Numbered from the stretch's first letter, positions 1 through 9,379 are shown. The stretch: 64,000 bases of DNA from Spirosoma validum (GCF_014699035.1 NZ_JACXAA010000012.1:186001-250000); one strand, 5' to 3'. Notes: generated by a model from the sequence alone, not told the origin. Program-made: numbers and translations.

Positions 1-2367
1 CCGTTCGGTTGTGAACGAAACAATGTTATCGGCGCCCGTTAGCTGATAGAAGGGGTGATCTAAGCCCACAGGTCGTAAGCCAATGGTCGCTTTGTTGTTC
101 TCGAAACTGGCCACAAACCGTAGTTTCTCCCCTCTGATTTCGGCGTCACGAAGCAGGTTTTCGAAGTATTCGTTGTTCCGTTCCAGTTCCTCAAAAAAGG
201 CCGGAATGGTGGGTGCGTCCAGGCAGGATTGTGGCAACAGGTTTGTAATTGTTACGTCTTCCGGTTCGAGTGGAAAACCGGCTTCACGCGCCAGAATCAG
301 AATTTTTCGCGCTACGTCCTGACCGCTCAGATCATCGCGTGGATCGGGTTCAGTATACCCTTTCTCTTTGGCTTCACGCACGACATCGGCGAAGGACGTA
401 CCGGGCCGGAACGTATTGAAAATGAACGACAACGTACCGGATAAAATCGCTTCGATTTTCAGAAAACGATCACCAGATGTCATTAGGCCCTGCACGGTGT
501 TGATGATCGGCAAACCCGCGCCTACGTTCGTTTCGTAGAGAAATTTGACGCCCCGGTTCAGCGCAGTACGTTGCAACCGTCGGTATTCGCTATATGGACC
601 GGAGTTGGCTACTTTGTTAGGCGTAACGACTGAGATATTGGCATCCAGCAATGAATCGTAAAACTGGACGATGTCTTTGTCGGATGTACAGTCGATAAAG
701 ACGGAGTTGGGTAGGTTGTAATCTTTAATCCGTTCAACAAAAGCCGGCAGTGACGTCGTTACACCCTCGGTTAGTAGCCGTTCGCGCCAGTCGTCCAGCG
801 AAACGCCCTGGGGGTCGAGCAGCATCTTTTTGGTATTGGTCATGCCTACTACGCAGACCTTTAGTAACTTCTCTGAACGCAGAAATTCTGACTGATCGAA
901 AATCTGCTTCAGCAACGTTCGCCCTATCAGACCCGTACCGACTAAGTACAGATTCAATACCCGCGCTTCGGACTGAAAGAAGATGTTATGCAGCGAGTTA
1001 AGGGCTTTCGATAGGTTATTTTTGTTGATAACTACCGAGATGTTTATTTCCGACGATCCCTGCGCAACGGCGACGACATTAACCCCATTCTTGCCCAGAA
1101 CCGAGAACAGTTTCCCGGCAATGCCCGAGCTTTTTTTCATACCCTCCCCTACCGTTGCAATGACTGACAAGTCGCGCTCAATGGTGATGTTATCGATATG
1201 CCCGTGTTCAATTTCGACGGCAAATTCAGCATCCAGCACCGCCTTTACATTCTCGGCTCCGCGCGGGTCGATGGCGAAACAGATAGAGTGTTCCGACGAT
1301 GCCTGTGAGATCAGAATAACGCTGATTTTATGAGCAGCCAGTATACCAAACAGTTTGGCCGAAACGCCTGCGACACCGATCATCCCCGACCCTTGAACGT
1401 TTACGAGTGCAATGTCATCGATGCTCGAAATCCCCGTAATGGTATATTGCCGACGGTCGGCGGTGCGACTAACGACGGTGCCTTTGTGTTCTGTGTTAAA
1501 CGTATTTAAGACGCGAATCGGAATATTGCGGGCGAAGGCGGGCTGCAAACTCGGTGGATAGATCACTTTGGCGCCAAAGTGACTGAGTTCCATGGCCTCA
1601 GCATACGTAATGGTCGGGATGTTAAATGCGTTGGGAACCTTACGCGGGTCAGCCGTCATCATGCCGTTTACGTCGGTCCAGATGTCGATAACTTCGGCAT
1701 TGAGAGCCGCGCCGATAATCGACGCCGTATAATCCGAACCGCCCCGACCGAGGGTTGTCGTTTCATTTTTCTCCGTCGAGCCAATGAAACCGGTGATCAT
1801 CTGTACCGGAGCGCCGGACCGATCAGACGATTTAGCGAAATGGTCCTGAATCAGCTGATTCGTTAGCGTATAATTCACTTCGGCATGACCAAACTGCGCA
1901 TCGGTTTTGATCAGTTGACGCGCATCGCAGTACTGCGCTGGAATGCCCCGGCTTTTTACACATTCGGTAATGACCGTTGTGGATAAGCGCTCGCCAAAGC
2001 TGGTAATGAGGTCATGCGTACGTAACGTAAGTTCGCGGATCAGTGAAACGCCCCGCAACAGATCTTCCAATTCGTTGATAATTCCCCGAACGTTGGCAAA
2101 TATCTTACTCTGCTCTTTTACCGGAATCAGCGCTTTTACTACGTTAAAATGCCGATCTTCAATCCGCCGGACCAGTTCCATATAGTCCGTTTCGCCCGAT
2201 GTAGCCATCCGGCCAATCTCGATTAGCTGATTGGTTACGCCCCCCATTGCGGAGAACACAACGGCTATGTGATCACCGTTTTGCCGGTGACTATCAATAA
2301 TCTGAATAACTTGTTTGATGCTCTCAACTGAGCCGACCGACGTACCGCCGAATTTAAGAACCTGCAT
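1..2367 (-). CDS. thrA: Bifunctional aspartokinase/homoserine dehydrogenase (partial, C-terminus off the left edge)
   Basis: This cytoplasmic enzyme catalyses the first and third steps of the aspartate-to-threonine/methionine pathway: phosphorylation of aspartate and NAD(P)H reduction of aspartate semialdehyde. The reverse strand opens with MQVLKFGGTSVGSVE, the aspartokinase N-terminal nucleotide-binding motif KFGGTSV. FGERLS and LGRGGSDYTA follow in the kinase domain (about residues 1-290), then tandem ACT-type regulatory repeats (about 300-450). The homoserine dehydrogenase Rossmann segment LVGTGLIG follows at about residue 465, and then the catalytic-domain segment with EAILSGTLSFIFN. About 789 codons are visible against roughly 820 in E. 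coli ThrA, so only the last few dozen residues are missing. No threonine-rich leader peptide was noticed upstream. The assignment is firm. Confidence 0.96.
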   Translation of the reverse strand, partial: MQVLKFGGTSVGSVESIKQVIQIIDSHRQNGDHIAVVFSAMGGVTNQLIEIGRMATSGETDYMELVRRIEDRHFNVVKALIPVKEQSKIFANVRGIINELEDLLRGVSLIRELTLRTHDLITSFGERLSTTVITECVKSRGIPAQYCDARQLIKTDAQFGHAEVNYTLTNQLIQDHFAKSSDRSGAPVQMITGFIGSTEKNETTTLGRGGSDYTASIIGAALNAEVIDIWTDVNGMMTADPRKVPNAFNIPTITYAEAMELSHFGAKVIYPPSLQPAFARNIPIRVLNTFNTEHKGTVVSRTADRRQYTITGISSIDDIALVNVQGSGMIGVAGVSAKLFGILAAHKISVILISQASSEHSICFAIDPRGAENVKAVLDAEFAVEIEHGHIDNITIERDLSVIATVGEGMKKSSGIAGKLFSVLGKNGVNVVAVAQGSSEINISVVINKNNLSKALNSLHNIFFQSEARVLNLYLVGTGLIGRTLLKQIFDQSEFLRSEKLLKVCVVGMTNTKKMLLDPQGVSLDDWRERLLTEGVTTSLPAFVERIKDYNLPNSVFIDCTSDKDIVQFYDSLLDANISVVTPNKVANSGPYSEYRRLQRTALNRGVKFLYETNVGAGLPIINTVQGLMTSGDRFLKIEAILSGTLSFIFNTFRPGTSFADVVREAKEKGYTEPDPRDDLSGQDVARKILILAREAGFPLEPEDVTITNLLPQSCLDAPTIPAFFEELERNNEYFENLLRDAEIRGEKLRFVASFENNKATIGLRPVGLDHPFYQLTGADNIVSFTTER

Positions 2368-2567
2368 TAATACTGAGCGAAAGAATGAATTGGTGCCGCA
2401 ATGGATATTGAATGAATAACGATGCGTTATTGACCCATACAGAAATCTATTAAGATTGACGAAGTGTTGAGAACCGCAAAGATAAGCGAAAGCAATGACC
2501 TGTTACGTAACTCCTTGATTCTGGTGAAAGGCGGGTAACTAATCATTTTATGCGGTGAGCCTGGTCA

Positions 2568-2619
2568 ACGATAAAGCCCTGCCACAGTTCAGAACTGTAG
2601 CAGGGCTTTGTCTTATCGT
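2568..2619 (-). terminator. Long hairpin, probable terminator of the DUF4126 gene
   Basis: AAAGCCCTGCCACAGTTC (2573-2590) pairs with a near-perfect complement ending at 2609, and ACGAT/ATCGT extends the stem outwards. It lies just past the stop of the DUF4126 gene, reading leftwards, and upstream of thrA, so it probably ends transcription of the former. The rest of the gap between 2368 and 2629 holds only the thrA upstream region; I see no further gene. Confidence 0.6.
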
Positions 2620-2629
2620 CTATAGATAC

Positions 2630-3121
2630 TTAATTTTCCTGAGGAATTGCGGATTCGTTTATCAGTTGCCAACCTGTCCCGATAGCCAATACATCTTCGG
2701 CCAGAGCAACCAACGGATCGGCGAAACCTTTCTGGTGTGTAAACCAATGACGCAGATGAAAAAACGCAAACGTACCGGTAGCAGCTCCCAGCGCACCGAA
2801 AACAGCACCAAACGTAGCCGACTTACCATCTGATTCAGTCAAGGCGGCTCCCGACATAGCGCCCGACGCCATCCGACCAAATACGGAAATTGGTATCGTT
2901 CAGTCGGAAGCGTTGGGCAGTTTATCCCCAATCAATTCACCACCGGCCATCACTCCTAAAACCGTTGTAGCCGTGGGCGATGCCAGAAAATGAAGCTTCG
3001 AGTCAGCAGGCAGTTTGCCGTTTAGATGCGACAGTTTATAACTGACAAGAGCTGGAGCCGTCATACTACGCATGCCAGCCACTAAACCAATCTGAAACGC
3101 TTTGAGAGCAGCTTGAATCAT
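2630..3121 (-). pseudogene. DUF4126-like membrane protein interrupted by one in-frame TGA
   Basis: Two open segments in the same reverse frame (3121-2900 and 2899-2630) are separated by a single TGA at 2900-2902 and together form one small membrane protein of about 163 codons. The first part contains GMRSMTAPALVSYKLS and GELIGDKLPNASD; after the stop the frame continues TIPISVFGRMASGAMSGAAL and a Gly/Ala-rich membrane segment. This pattern fits the DUF4126 family, whose members usually have Arg after the Pro-x-x-Asp stretch, so a CGA-to-TGA transition is the simplest explanation. Function is unknown. Alternatives are a sequencing error or re-initiation at the Met at 2872. Whether the gene is dead cannot be told from sequence alone. 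Confidence 0.7.
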
Positions 3122-3188
3122 GGGTATAGTCCGTTGAATTATTGAGTAACCGCCCAGTAAAGTGCTTTGTTCGGCTAATTGCCTACTG

Positions 3189-3387
3189 CCCAGGGCTGTT
3201 AAATACTAATCCCATAGGGATGCAATCTTTGTAGAAAATAATTGAATAGGCCCTCCAGAACTCCGTAGGAGTGACATTTTACACCAAAGATGTCACTCCT
3301 ACGGAGTTCTGATAATACGATCTGGTCTTCTCTGCTACTAAGATTGCATCCCTATAGGATAAAAAAATAGAACTTAACAGCCTTGGG
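3189..3387. mobile_element. MITE-like element of nested inverted repeats, about 199 bp
   Basis: Three nested inverted repeats share one centre. The outer ends are CCCAGGGCTGTTAA (3189-3202) and TTAACAGCCTTGGG (3374-3387). Inside lie ATAGGGATGCAATCTT (3214-3229) and its exact complement (3340-3355). The core is an arm beginning CAGAACTCCGTAGGAGTGAC (from about 3256) with its complement ending near 3310. TACTG occurs directly left (3184-3188) and one base right (3389-3393) of the ends, a possible target duplication. No ORF fits inside. This is the organisation of a non-autonomous transposable element; the parent transposase is not in the window. It fills the gap between the DUF4126 gene and the MFS gene. 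Confidence 0.6.
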
Positions 3388-3419
3388 ATACTGCCTACTT
3401 TGAAAAATATTCGTCACTA

Positions 3420-4706
3420 TTATGCGCTGGCAGGTTTGGCTTCCGCGGCTTCATCCTGTTTGCGTTCAGCCGCCGTTCTGTCGGTATATTTTCGGGCTTC
3501 TTCAGGCAAGCGCAGGGTCCACCAGACAACGACGACCGACGATAAGGCACAAAAAATAAACGGTGCTTTCATACTCACTCCCGATAACAACGTATTCACT
3601 AGAGCCGTCACGAAACTGGCTAAGCCGCCCAACCCCTGAATAGTACCGAATTGCTCGCCTTGGCCCCCGCCTGCCTGAGTCACGTTCGTCAACATACCGC
3701 CGATCAATCCACCAATGATTGAGACGGTAAGTGCATCAACACCAGCCACTACGTACAGCAACGTAACGGACGACTCGGAGAAACAATAACCGATCTGTAC
3801 CAGAATACTGAGCAGCACGATAGCGATAACCGTTTTTCGTTTATTGACATGACTGACGATGTACCGAAAAAATACGATGTTGGCTAGACAGGCTAGTCCA
3901 CCAAAATAGAGGAAGAAGTAAGCCGTATCCAATGGCTCCATGGCCAGGTCACTCTGCGTCAGAAAAGCCACAAAAAAGGCGTAATAACCAAAGCCCAGGG
4001 TCGCCAGCATATTCAGAATAAAGATTGATTTACTCCCCGGCACCTTTTCATCGGCTTTGCTTAACTGGCTCCATGCTGCTCTTATTTTGAACGCACTAAT
4101 GGCCTTATCTTTTAACTCACTAAACGTTACTTTCTCCTTAGGCTTATCGTTAGTTTCCTTATAGAAAAGAGCTAGTACGATGTTTAGTCCGCACAAAGCA
4201 AGCATCAGAATAACCAGTGGCAACGCATCATGACGTGCTTCGTGCAAGGGTATCAACAATAAAGCGCCGACCATTGGACCAAGGAACGCTCCGCCACCAA
4301 CGATAAAGCTCAGCAGACCCGAATATTTGACAAGCTCCTCACCCTTCGTCAGATCAGCAACAGACGAACGTAGCACCGCATATAGCCCATTCGTTGCGCC
4401 TTTGGACACTCGGTTTGCTACGTATCCCCAGGCCTGAACAGGCAACAGAAATAATGACGACAATAACGAGAAAATGGTTGTCGCTATGACAGCTGGTCTG
4501 CGACCAATTTTGTCGGACCAATGACCAATGGCAGGCGAGAACCCTAGTTGAATCGCCAGCATCAGCGCAGTTCCACCGGTAAGCAGTACGGGTTTAGCGG
4601 GCAGGTCTATTACGAATTTATTCAACAGAGCACCCAAAGCACCAGCCGCAACCACGTCGACCAGGGCCATAACAAAGATCAGCAGTAACCGACGGTCGTT
4701 AAACAT
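3420..4706 (-). CDS. MFS transporter, TCR/Tet-like drug:proton antiporter
   Basis: A 428-residue inner-membrane protein of the major facilitator superfamily with about 12 hydrophobic segments. Loop 2-3 has the motif-A sequence GHWSDKIGRRP (about residues 61-71), the signature that controls conformational change in H+-coupled antiporters. A Gly-rich segment GGGAFLGPMVGALLL follows in the motif-C region (TM5), which is characteristic of drug exporters. A long charged central loop (about 190-225) and a short Lys/Glu/Ala-rich C-terminal tail follow. The nearest functional class is TCR/tetracycline-resistance-like MFS, but the substrate cannot be read from sequence. The gene stands alone, with the MITE-like element downstream and a long AT-rich gap upstream. 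Confidence 0.85.
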   Translation of the reverse strand: MFNDRRLLLIFVMALVDVVAAGALGALLNKFVIDLPAKPVLLTGGTALMLAIQLGFSPAIGHWSDKIGRRPAVIATTIFSLLSSLFLLPVQAWGYVANRVSKGATNGLYAVLRSSVADLTKGEELVKYSGLLSFIVGGGAFLGPMVGALLLIPLHEARHDALPLVILMLALCGLNIVLALFYKETNDKPKEKVTFSELKDKAISAFKIRAAWSQLSKADEKVPGSKSIFILNMLATLGFGYYAFFVAFLTQSDLAMEPLDTAYFFLYFGGLACLANIVFFRYIVSHVNKRKTVIAIVLLSILVQIGYCFSESSVTLLYVVAGVDALTVSIIGGLIGGMLTNVTQAGGGQGEQFGTIQGLGGLASFVTALVNTLLSGVSMKAPFIFCALSSVVVVWWTLRLPEEARKYTDRTAAERKQDEAAEAKPASA

Positions 4707-5213
4707 AAGATGAGTCAGCCAACGACGAATTCCGAATCTTATTCACGAAAGTCGTATAGCGATAACTCTTAAGTCTTAGATGAACCAGGTTGTTAGTAGA
4801 TAAGAGGAATCTATTTAAATAATCCTATGCCATTCACTGTGGATTATATAGCCACGTAGCGATTCGTAGGAGCCCAGGCTTTTGCCTTTCCTAATAGAAT
4901 CAATAAATCACGCGATTGAGAAAATTTTCATGTAATCAACCAATACTTTTTCGCAAAAGACAATTTATTGATTTTTAGATCAATAGCTCAAAATAAAGCT
5001 AACATATGCAGCGATCATTTCACTGATCTGAAACTTTTTTGTAATTATTTTCAAACTAATGAAATCCGAAAATCGCTGCTTCTCGTAGGTATCTACGAGA
5101 AGCGTTCTTAGGATAAGCTTTTAGCGAAGCAATTACATTTCCGTTGAGGGATGCAATGATATAAGCAACCAGAATTAGTTAAGCAAAACGCATATTATCC
5201 AACTATTGACATT
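4707..5213. other. AT-rich intergenic stretch with one hairpin
   Basis: No gene is visible between the MFS start and the RNA-like segment at 5214. It contains a perfect hairpin of GCTTCTCGTAG (5078-5088) with its complement (5093-5103) around a 4-nt loop. GAGGGATGCAAT follows at about 5145, resembling the GGGATGCAATC arm inside the MITE-like element at 3214-3355, so this may be a decayed relative. Otherwise I see nothing. Confidence 0.4.
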
Positions 5214-5317
5214 GTGAAGCCAGAAATGGCTTGAGCATTAAAAGCTCTAATAGGGAGGCCGGGAAACCGGCAGGGTGATGTGAAAGGCATCGGGGATTTT
5301 CCCGGTGCCTTTTTTTT
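5214..5317 (+). ncRNA. Candidate structured RNA with GAAA-capped hairpins and intrinsic terminator
   Basis: Four consecutive hairpins are visible: AAGCCA-GAAA-TGGCTT (5217-5232), GAGC-loop-GCTC (5233-5247), GCCGG-GAAA-CCGGC (5258-5271), and a GC-rich terminator stem with its two sides at about 5286-5294 and 5301-5309, followed by eight T (5310-5317). Two stems are capped by a GNRA tetraloop, which is unlikely for random intergenic DNA. The terminator ends about 62 nt before the ceramidase-like gene, so this may be a free small RNA or a terminating leader (riboswitch or attenuator). AATAGGGA faintly resembles part of the cobalamin riboswitch core, but the rest does not fit. I cannot assign it to a known family. 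Confidence 0.5.
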
Positions 5318-5379
5318 GACTTTTCCGTACGGCTTTTTTTTGTTGCTTGCGTCCGAATCCGCTCACGTTAGCAAGTCAT

Positions 5380-6753
5380 ATGAAATTCGTTCGCATTTTC
5401 CTGAAAATTCTGCTGGGTCTGGTTGCGTTTATTCTTCTGGTTCTGGCTGTCAGTTTAGCTCCCGTTGATGATACACCTTATCAGCAGATGCCCTATTACC
5501 AGCAAACAAAACAACGTCTGGCGAAACTTCCAGCTTCTCCAGCGCCAAAAGCGGCTATCCGGGCGGGTTGGGCAAAAGCGAACATTACCCCCCCCTACTC
5601 CACACCGACCGGCGGTTATGGTGCCCGACAAGGTAAACATTGGCATGTTGTCAGTGACTCGATTTATGCTCGCGCCATCGTCCTCAATAATGGCAGTACC
5701 AACGTAGCGGTTGTTGGTTTAGACCTGCTTATTACGCCCCCAACCGTAGTGGAAGTCCTGAAGAAACGCCTGCCTGAAGTTGGGTTGCGCTGGGAGAATG
5801 TGTATATGGGCGCGATCCATTCGCATAACAGCATGGGCGGCTGGGCACCAGGATTGGTCGGTCAACTAATTGCCGGTGGTTATGATGAGACGATCGTGAC
5901 GCGCATTACGGATGGGGTGTTGCAGGCGATACGTAGTGCCCAGTCGAATATGGCCCCTGTACAGATTGGTTACGGCCAGGTTGATGCTACCGATCATATC
6001 TACAATCGAATTGGCGACTCAGGACCAACTGGTCCACTCGACGGAAAGATTCGTCTCCTGAAGCTTCAAAAGATTGCCAATCCAGATCGGACTCAGGGCG
6101 AATCAGCACTGCTCTGTTCATTCGCAGGCCACGCTACGTTATTTGATGATGACAAATGGAATTACCTCAGCCGCGATTATCCGGGATCATTGGTTGATCG
6201 GCTGGAAAAGAAATCGGCGGATTTTGCCGTATTTATGGCTGGAGCCGTTGGTAGTACAGGACCGGAGGCAAGAGGCAAGACCGACTTTCAGGAGGTTCGA
6301 AATTACGCGGGCGATCTGGCACTACGTATCGAACGTACTATTCCTGAAATTCAACTAAAGTCCGACAGTACGCTGAAAATACTAAGCTTACCGCTCGGTC
6401 TTCGCGAACCACACCCACGCGTAATTGGCAACTGGCGCATTCGCCCCTGGTTGTTCTACGCGATCTATGGCGACTATCCCTCTGATTTGAAAGCGCTACG
6501 TATCGGCAAAACTGTACTGCTCGGCACCCCCTGCGATTTTTCGGGCGAACTATCAGCCCAATTACAGCCAGTAGCGGCAAAAAAAGGGTTTAATTTACTG
6601 ATTACCAGCTTTGACGGTGGCTACATCGGTTACGTAACGCCGGATAGTTACTACAATCGACCAACCTACGAAACGCGGGACATGAACTGGTTTGGCCCCT
6701 ACAACGGCGATTATTTCAAGGAAATGATGATGGGACTGCTGAATAAGCTATAG
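5380..6753 (+). CDS. Neutral/alkaline ceramidase-family hydrolase, membrane-anchored or secreted
   Basis: A 457-residue protein starting MKFVRIFLKIL, with one N-terminal hydrophobic segment (about residues 5-25) acting as signal or anchor. Residues from about 60 match the N-terminal domain of neutral/alkaline non-lysosomal ceramidases: a WAKANITPP start, then TGGYGARQGKHW, VAVVGLDLL, and the probable metal site AIHSHNSMGGW (about 145-156), with another histidine in CSFAGHATLF. These zinc enzymes cleave N-acyl sphingosine. Many bacterial relatives are annotated only by similarity, so the substrate is inferred. The ATG at 5380 is preferred over an upstream TTG because the signal segment begins there. 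The GH9/deacetylase gene follows 46 nt later on the same strand. Confidence 0.8.
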   Translation: MKFVRIFLKILLGLVAFILLVLAVSLAPVDDTPYQQMPYYQQTKQRLAKLPASPAPKAAIRAGWAKANITPPYSTPTGGYGARQGKHWHVVSDSIYARAIVLNNGSTNVAVVGLDLLITPPTVVEVLKKRLPEVGLRWENVYMGAIHSHNSMGGWAPGLVGQLIAGGYDETIVTRITDGVLQAIRSAQSNMAPVQIGYGQVDATDHIYNRIGDSGPTGPLDGKIRLLKLQKIANPDRTQGESALLCSFAGHATLFDDDKWNYLSRDYPGSLVDRLEKKSADFAVFMAGAVGSTGPEARGKTDFQEVRNYAGDLALRIERTIPEIQLKSDSTLKILSLPLGLREPHPRVIGNWRIRPWLFYAIYGDYPSDLKALRIGKTVLLGTPCDFSGELSAQLQPVAAKKGFNLLITSFDGGYIGYVTPDSYYNRPTYETRDMNWFGPYNGDYFKEMMMGLLNKL

Positions 6754-6799
6754 AACTTGTTTAATTTTCTAGCACCCATTTGACAATTAGCCGAGAATC

Positions 6800-9379
6800 A
6801 TGTTCGCTCGTTTAATTCTTTTTATTGCTCTCCTTGTCAGCTCACTGGCTCTTACTCTTCCTGATGAGCCGTCTGCTGTTATCCGGGTCAACTTGCTTGG
6901 GTATCGTCCTGGCAGCCCCAAGGTTGCTGTTTGGGGAAGTTTAGCGGAACAGACAATCGCTCAGTTTCAACTCGTTGATGAACCAACTAATCAGGCCGTT
7001 CAACAGCTGTCAGCCGGTAAAGAATTTGGGAGTTATGGACCGTTTCAACAAACATATCGACTCGATTTCTCGACTTTCCAGAAACCCGGCCGGTATTATT
7101 TACGCACGGCAGATGGCGTTCGTTCACCTACGTTTTGGATTGGCGAGAATGTGTACAATGGTGCGGCTGACTTCTGCTTGCGATACATGCGCCAGCAACG
7201 TAGCGGCTACAACCCATTTCTAAAAGATTCCTGCCATACGCATGATGGCTACACGATGTATGGCCCCATGCCCGACAGTACGCACATCGACGTATCGGGT
7301 GGCTGGCACGACGCAACGGATTACCTGCAATACGTAACGACCTCGGCCAACGCGGCTTATCATCTATTGGCTGCTTTTCGAGATTTCCCTCAGGTATTTA
7401 CTGATGGTCATCAGGCGAACGGTCTGGAAGGAGCGAACGGTCAGCCAGACGTACTGGACGAAGCGAAATGGGGACTCGACTGGCTTCTGAAAATGCACCC
7501 GACCGACGATTGGCTGTTCAACCAACTCGCCGACGACCGCGATCATGTTGGCTTTCGACTACCCAAAGAAGATCCGTTTTATGGCAAAGGATTCGAGCGT
7601 CCGGTTTACTTTGCTACGGGTCAGCCACAGGGCTTATTTAAGTATAAAAATCGGGCAACGGGCGTGGCCTCTACAGCGGGTAAAGTGAGTAGTGCACTAG
7701 CACTCGGTCATCAACTGATACGCCGTCGCCCGACTGATGAGACTAGCCAGCGTTACGTTGATCTACTCCGAAAACGGTCCCAGACGGCGTATCAACTCGG
7801 TTTGCAAAAGCCAGGTAACTGTCAGACGGCTCCCGGCCGAGCACCTTATTTCTACGAAGAGGACAATTACACCGATGATATGGAATTAGCTACAGTTGAA
7901 CAACTAAACGTAACAAAATCGGCTGATAAACAATCCACTACGTTGTTGAATACCGCGCTGGATTTCGCCCACCGGGAACCCGTTACGCCCTGGATTCTAA
8001 ACGATACAGCCCGGCATTATCAGTGGTATCCGTTTGTGAATGTCGGCCATGCGGAACTGGCAAAAAAGCTGACGGGTAATCGCCGAAAAACAGTTACTGA
8101 CTTTTACAAAGCCGGTATCGAGACGATCTGGAAGCGTGCTCAGCAAAACGCGTTCTATCGGGGCGTGCCGTTTATCTGGTGCAGCAATAACCTCACGACC
8201 TCGTTCACTACGCAATGTTTCTGGTATCGTCAACTCACCGGCGACCGTCACTATCTGGCTTTTGAACAGGCTAACTTCGACTGGCTTTTTGGCTGTAATC
8301 CGTGGGGAACCAGTTTCGTGTACGGCCTTCCTACCAATGGCGATACGCCTGTTGATCCGCACTCGTCGTTTACGCATCTGAACAATTATCCGCTCGACGG
8401 TGGGCTGGTCGACGGGCCAATACGGGGAAGTATTTATGGAAAGCTGCTCGGTATCGAGCTACACAAACCCGATGCCTATGCCGCTTTTCAAAGCAACGTA
8501 GCAGTGTATCACGATGATTACGGCGATTACAGCACCAACGAACCAACAATGGACGGCACGGCTACGCTCATTTATCTGCTGGCCGCTAAACAGGCCGAAC
8601 GTATCACGCCCACCCGTAACGCTACGTCACCAAGAAAGACAAGTCAACCTGTCATAAAACAGAGACAGCCAACAGCTATCGATCCGAAATCGACGTATTT
8701 TAAAGGGGCTAAAATTCGGGGTGATACGACGCGTAAACGGCTGGCGCTGGTTTTTACTGGCGACGAGTTTGCCGACGGTGGCTCAACCATTGCCCGGACA
8801 TTGCGAAAGCATAACGTCCGGGCTTCATTTTTTCTGACAGGCCGTTTTTTACGTAATCCGGCGTTTACCGATCTGATTCAGCAACTGGTTCGGGACGGGC
8901 ATTACGTTGGTCCACACTCCGATCAGCATCTGTTGTATTGTGACTGGACAAAGCGCGATAGTCTGTTGGTTAGCCATGAACAGTTTTTAACCGATTTGCG
9001 GGCCAATTACGTAGCGCTGAATCATTTCGGACAGCGTTACAAAACCCGTCTGTTTCTGCCACCTTATGAATGGTATAACGATAGAATTGCTACTTGGACG
9101 AAAGCTGAGGGCATCCAGCTCATTAACTACACGCCCGGTACGTTAAGCCACGCTGACTATACTACGCCGACGGATCGTAATTATCGAAGTAGTGAGACCA
9201 TTCTCCAATCCATTCAGCAGTATGAGCAAAAACATCCTGCCGGTTTGAACGGATTTATGCTATTGATGCACCTTGGCACGGCTCCTGCTCGTACGGACAA
9301 GCTCTATACGCATCTGGATGATTTCCTGACTGATCTCCAGCAGAAATTGTATCGGTTTGTGCGGGTTGATGAGTTGTGA
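6800..9379 (+). CDS. GH9 endoglucanase fused to a NodB-like polysaccharide deacetylase
   Basis: A secreted 859-residue two-enzyme protein. A signal peptide (1-18) precedes a CelD_N immunoglobulin-like domain (about 25-115, with VNLLGYRPGSPKVAV). The GH9 catalytic domain (about 120-605) shows GGWHDATDY around residue 170 (catalytic base region), FGCNPWGTSFVYG, and STNEPTMDGTA around 580 with the probable acid Glu. After a linker, a polysaccharide-deacetylase domain begins near residue 648 (LALVFTGDEFADGG) and has the metal motif HSDQH near 705 and LPPYEWYN. The usual TFDDG motif 1 is altered to FTGDEFADGG, so the catalytic aspartate arrangement is atypical. The protein probably acts on beta-glucan or partly acetylated polymers outside the inner membrane. 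Confidence 0.88.
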   Translation: MFARLILFIALLVSSLALTLPDEPSAVIRVNLLGYRPGSPKVAVWGSLAEQTIAQFQLVDEPTNQAVQQLSAGKEFGSYGPFQQTYRLDFSTFQKPGRYYLRTADGVRSPTFWIGENVYNGAADFCLRYMRQQRSGYNPFLKDSCHTHDGYTMYGPMPDSTHIDVSGGWHDATDYLQYVTTSANAAYHLLAAFRDFPQVFTDGHQANGLEGANGQPDVLDEAKWGLDWLLKMHPTDDWLFNQLADDRDHVGFRLPKEDPFYGKGFERPVYFATGQPQGLFKYKNRATGVASTAGKVSSALALGHQLIRRRPTDETSQRYVDLLRKRSQTAYQLGLQKPGNCQTAPGRAPYFYEEDNYTDDMELATVEQLNVTKSADKQSTTLLNTALDFAHREPVTPWILNDTARHYQWYPFVNVGHAELAKKLTGNRRKTVTDFYKAGIETIWKRAQQNAFYRGVPFIWCSNNLTTSFTTQCFWYRQLTGDRHYLAFEQANFDWLFGCNPWGTSFVYGLPTNGDTPVDPHSSFTHLNNYPLDGGLVDGPIRGSIYGKLLGIELHKPDAYAAFQSNVAVYHDDYGDYSTNEPTMDGTATLIYLLAAKQAERITPTRNATSPRKTSQPVIKQRQPTAIDPKSTYFKGAKIRGDTTRKRLALVFTGDEFADGGSTIARTLRKHNVRASFFLTGRFLRNPAFTDLIQQLVRDGHYVGPHSDQHLLYCDWTKRDSLLVSHEQFLTDLRANYVALNHFGQRYKTRLFLPPYEWYNDRIATWTKAEGIQLINYTPGTLSHADYTTPTDRNYRSSETILQSIQQYEQKHPAGLNGFMLLMHLGTAPARTDKLYTHLDDFLTDLQQKLYRFVRVDEL

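Noticed and set aside
5233-5285. Cobalamin riboswitch at the 5.2-kb RNA
   Set aside because: Only a short AATAGGGA-like match; the conserved 3' part seen in the true element at 54.5 kb is absent.
5280-5468. 62-residue ORF over the terminator before the ceramidase-like gene
   Set aside because: It lies inside the structured RNA/terminator and then in a different frame of the real gene; no coding character.
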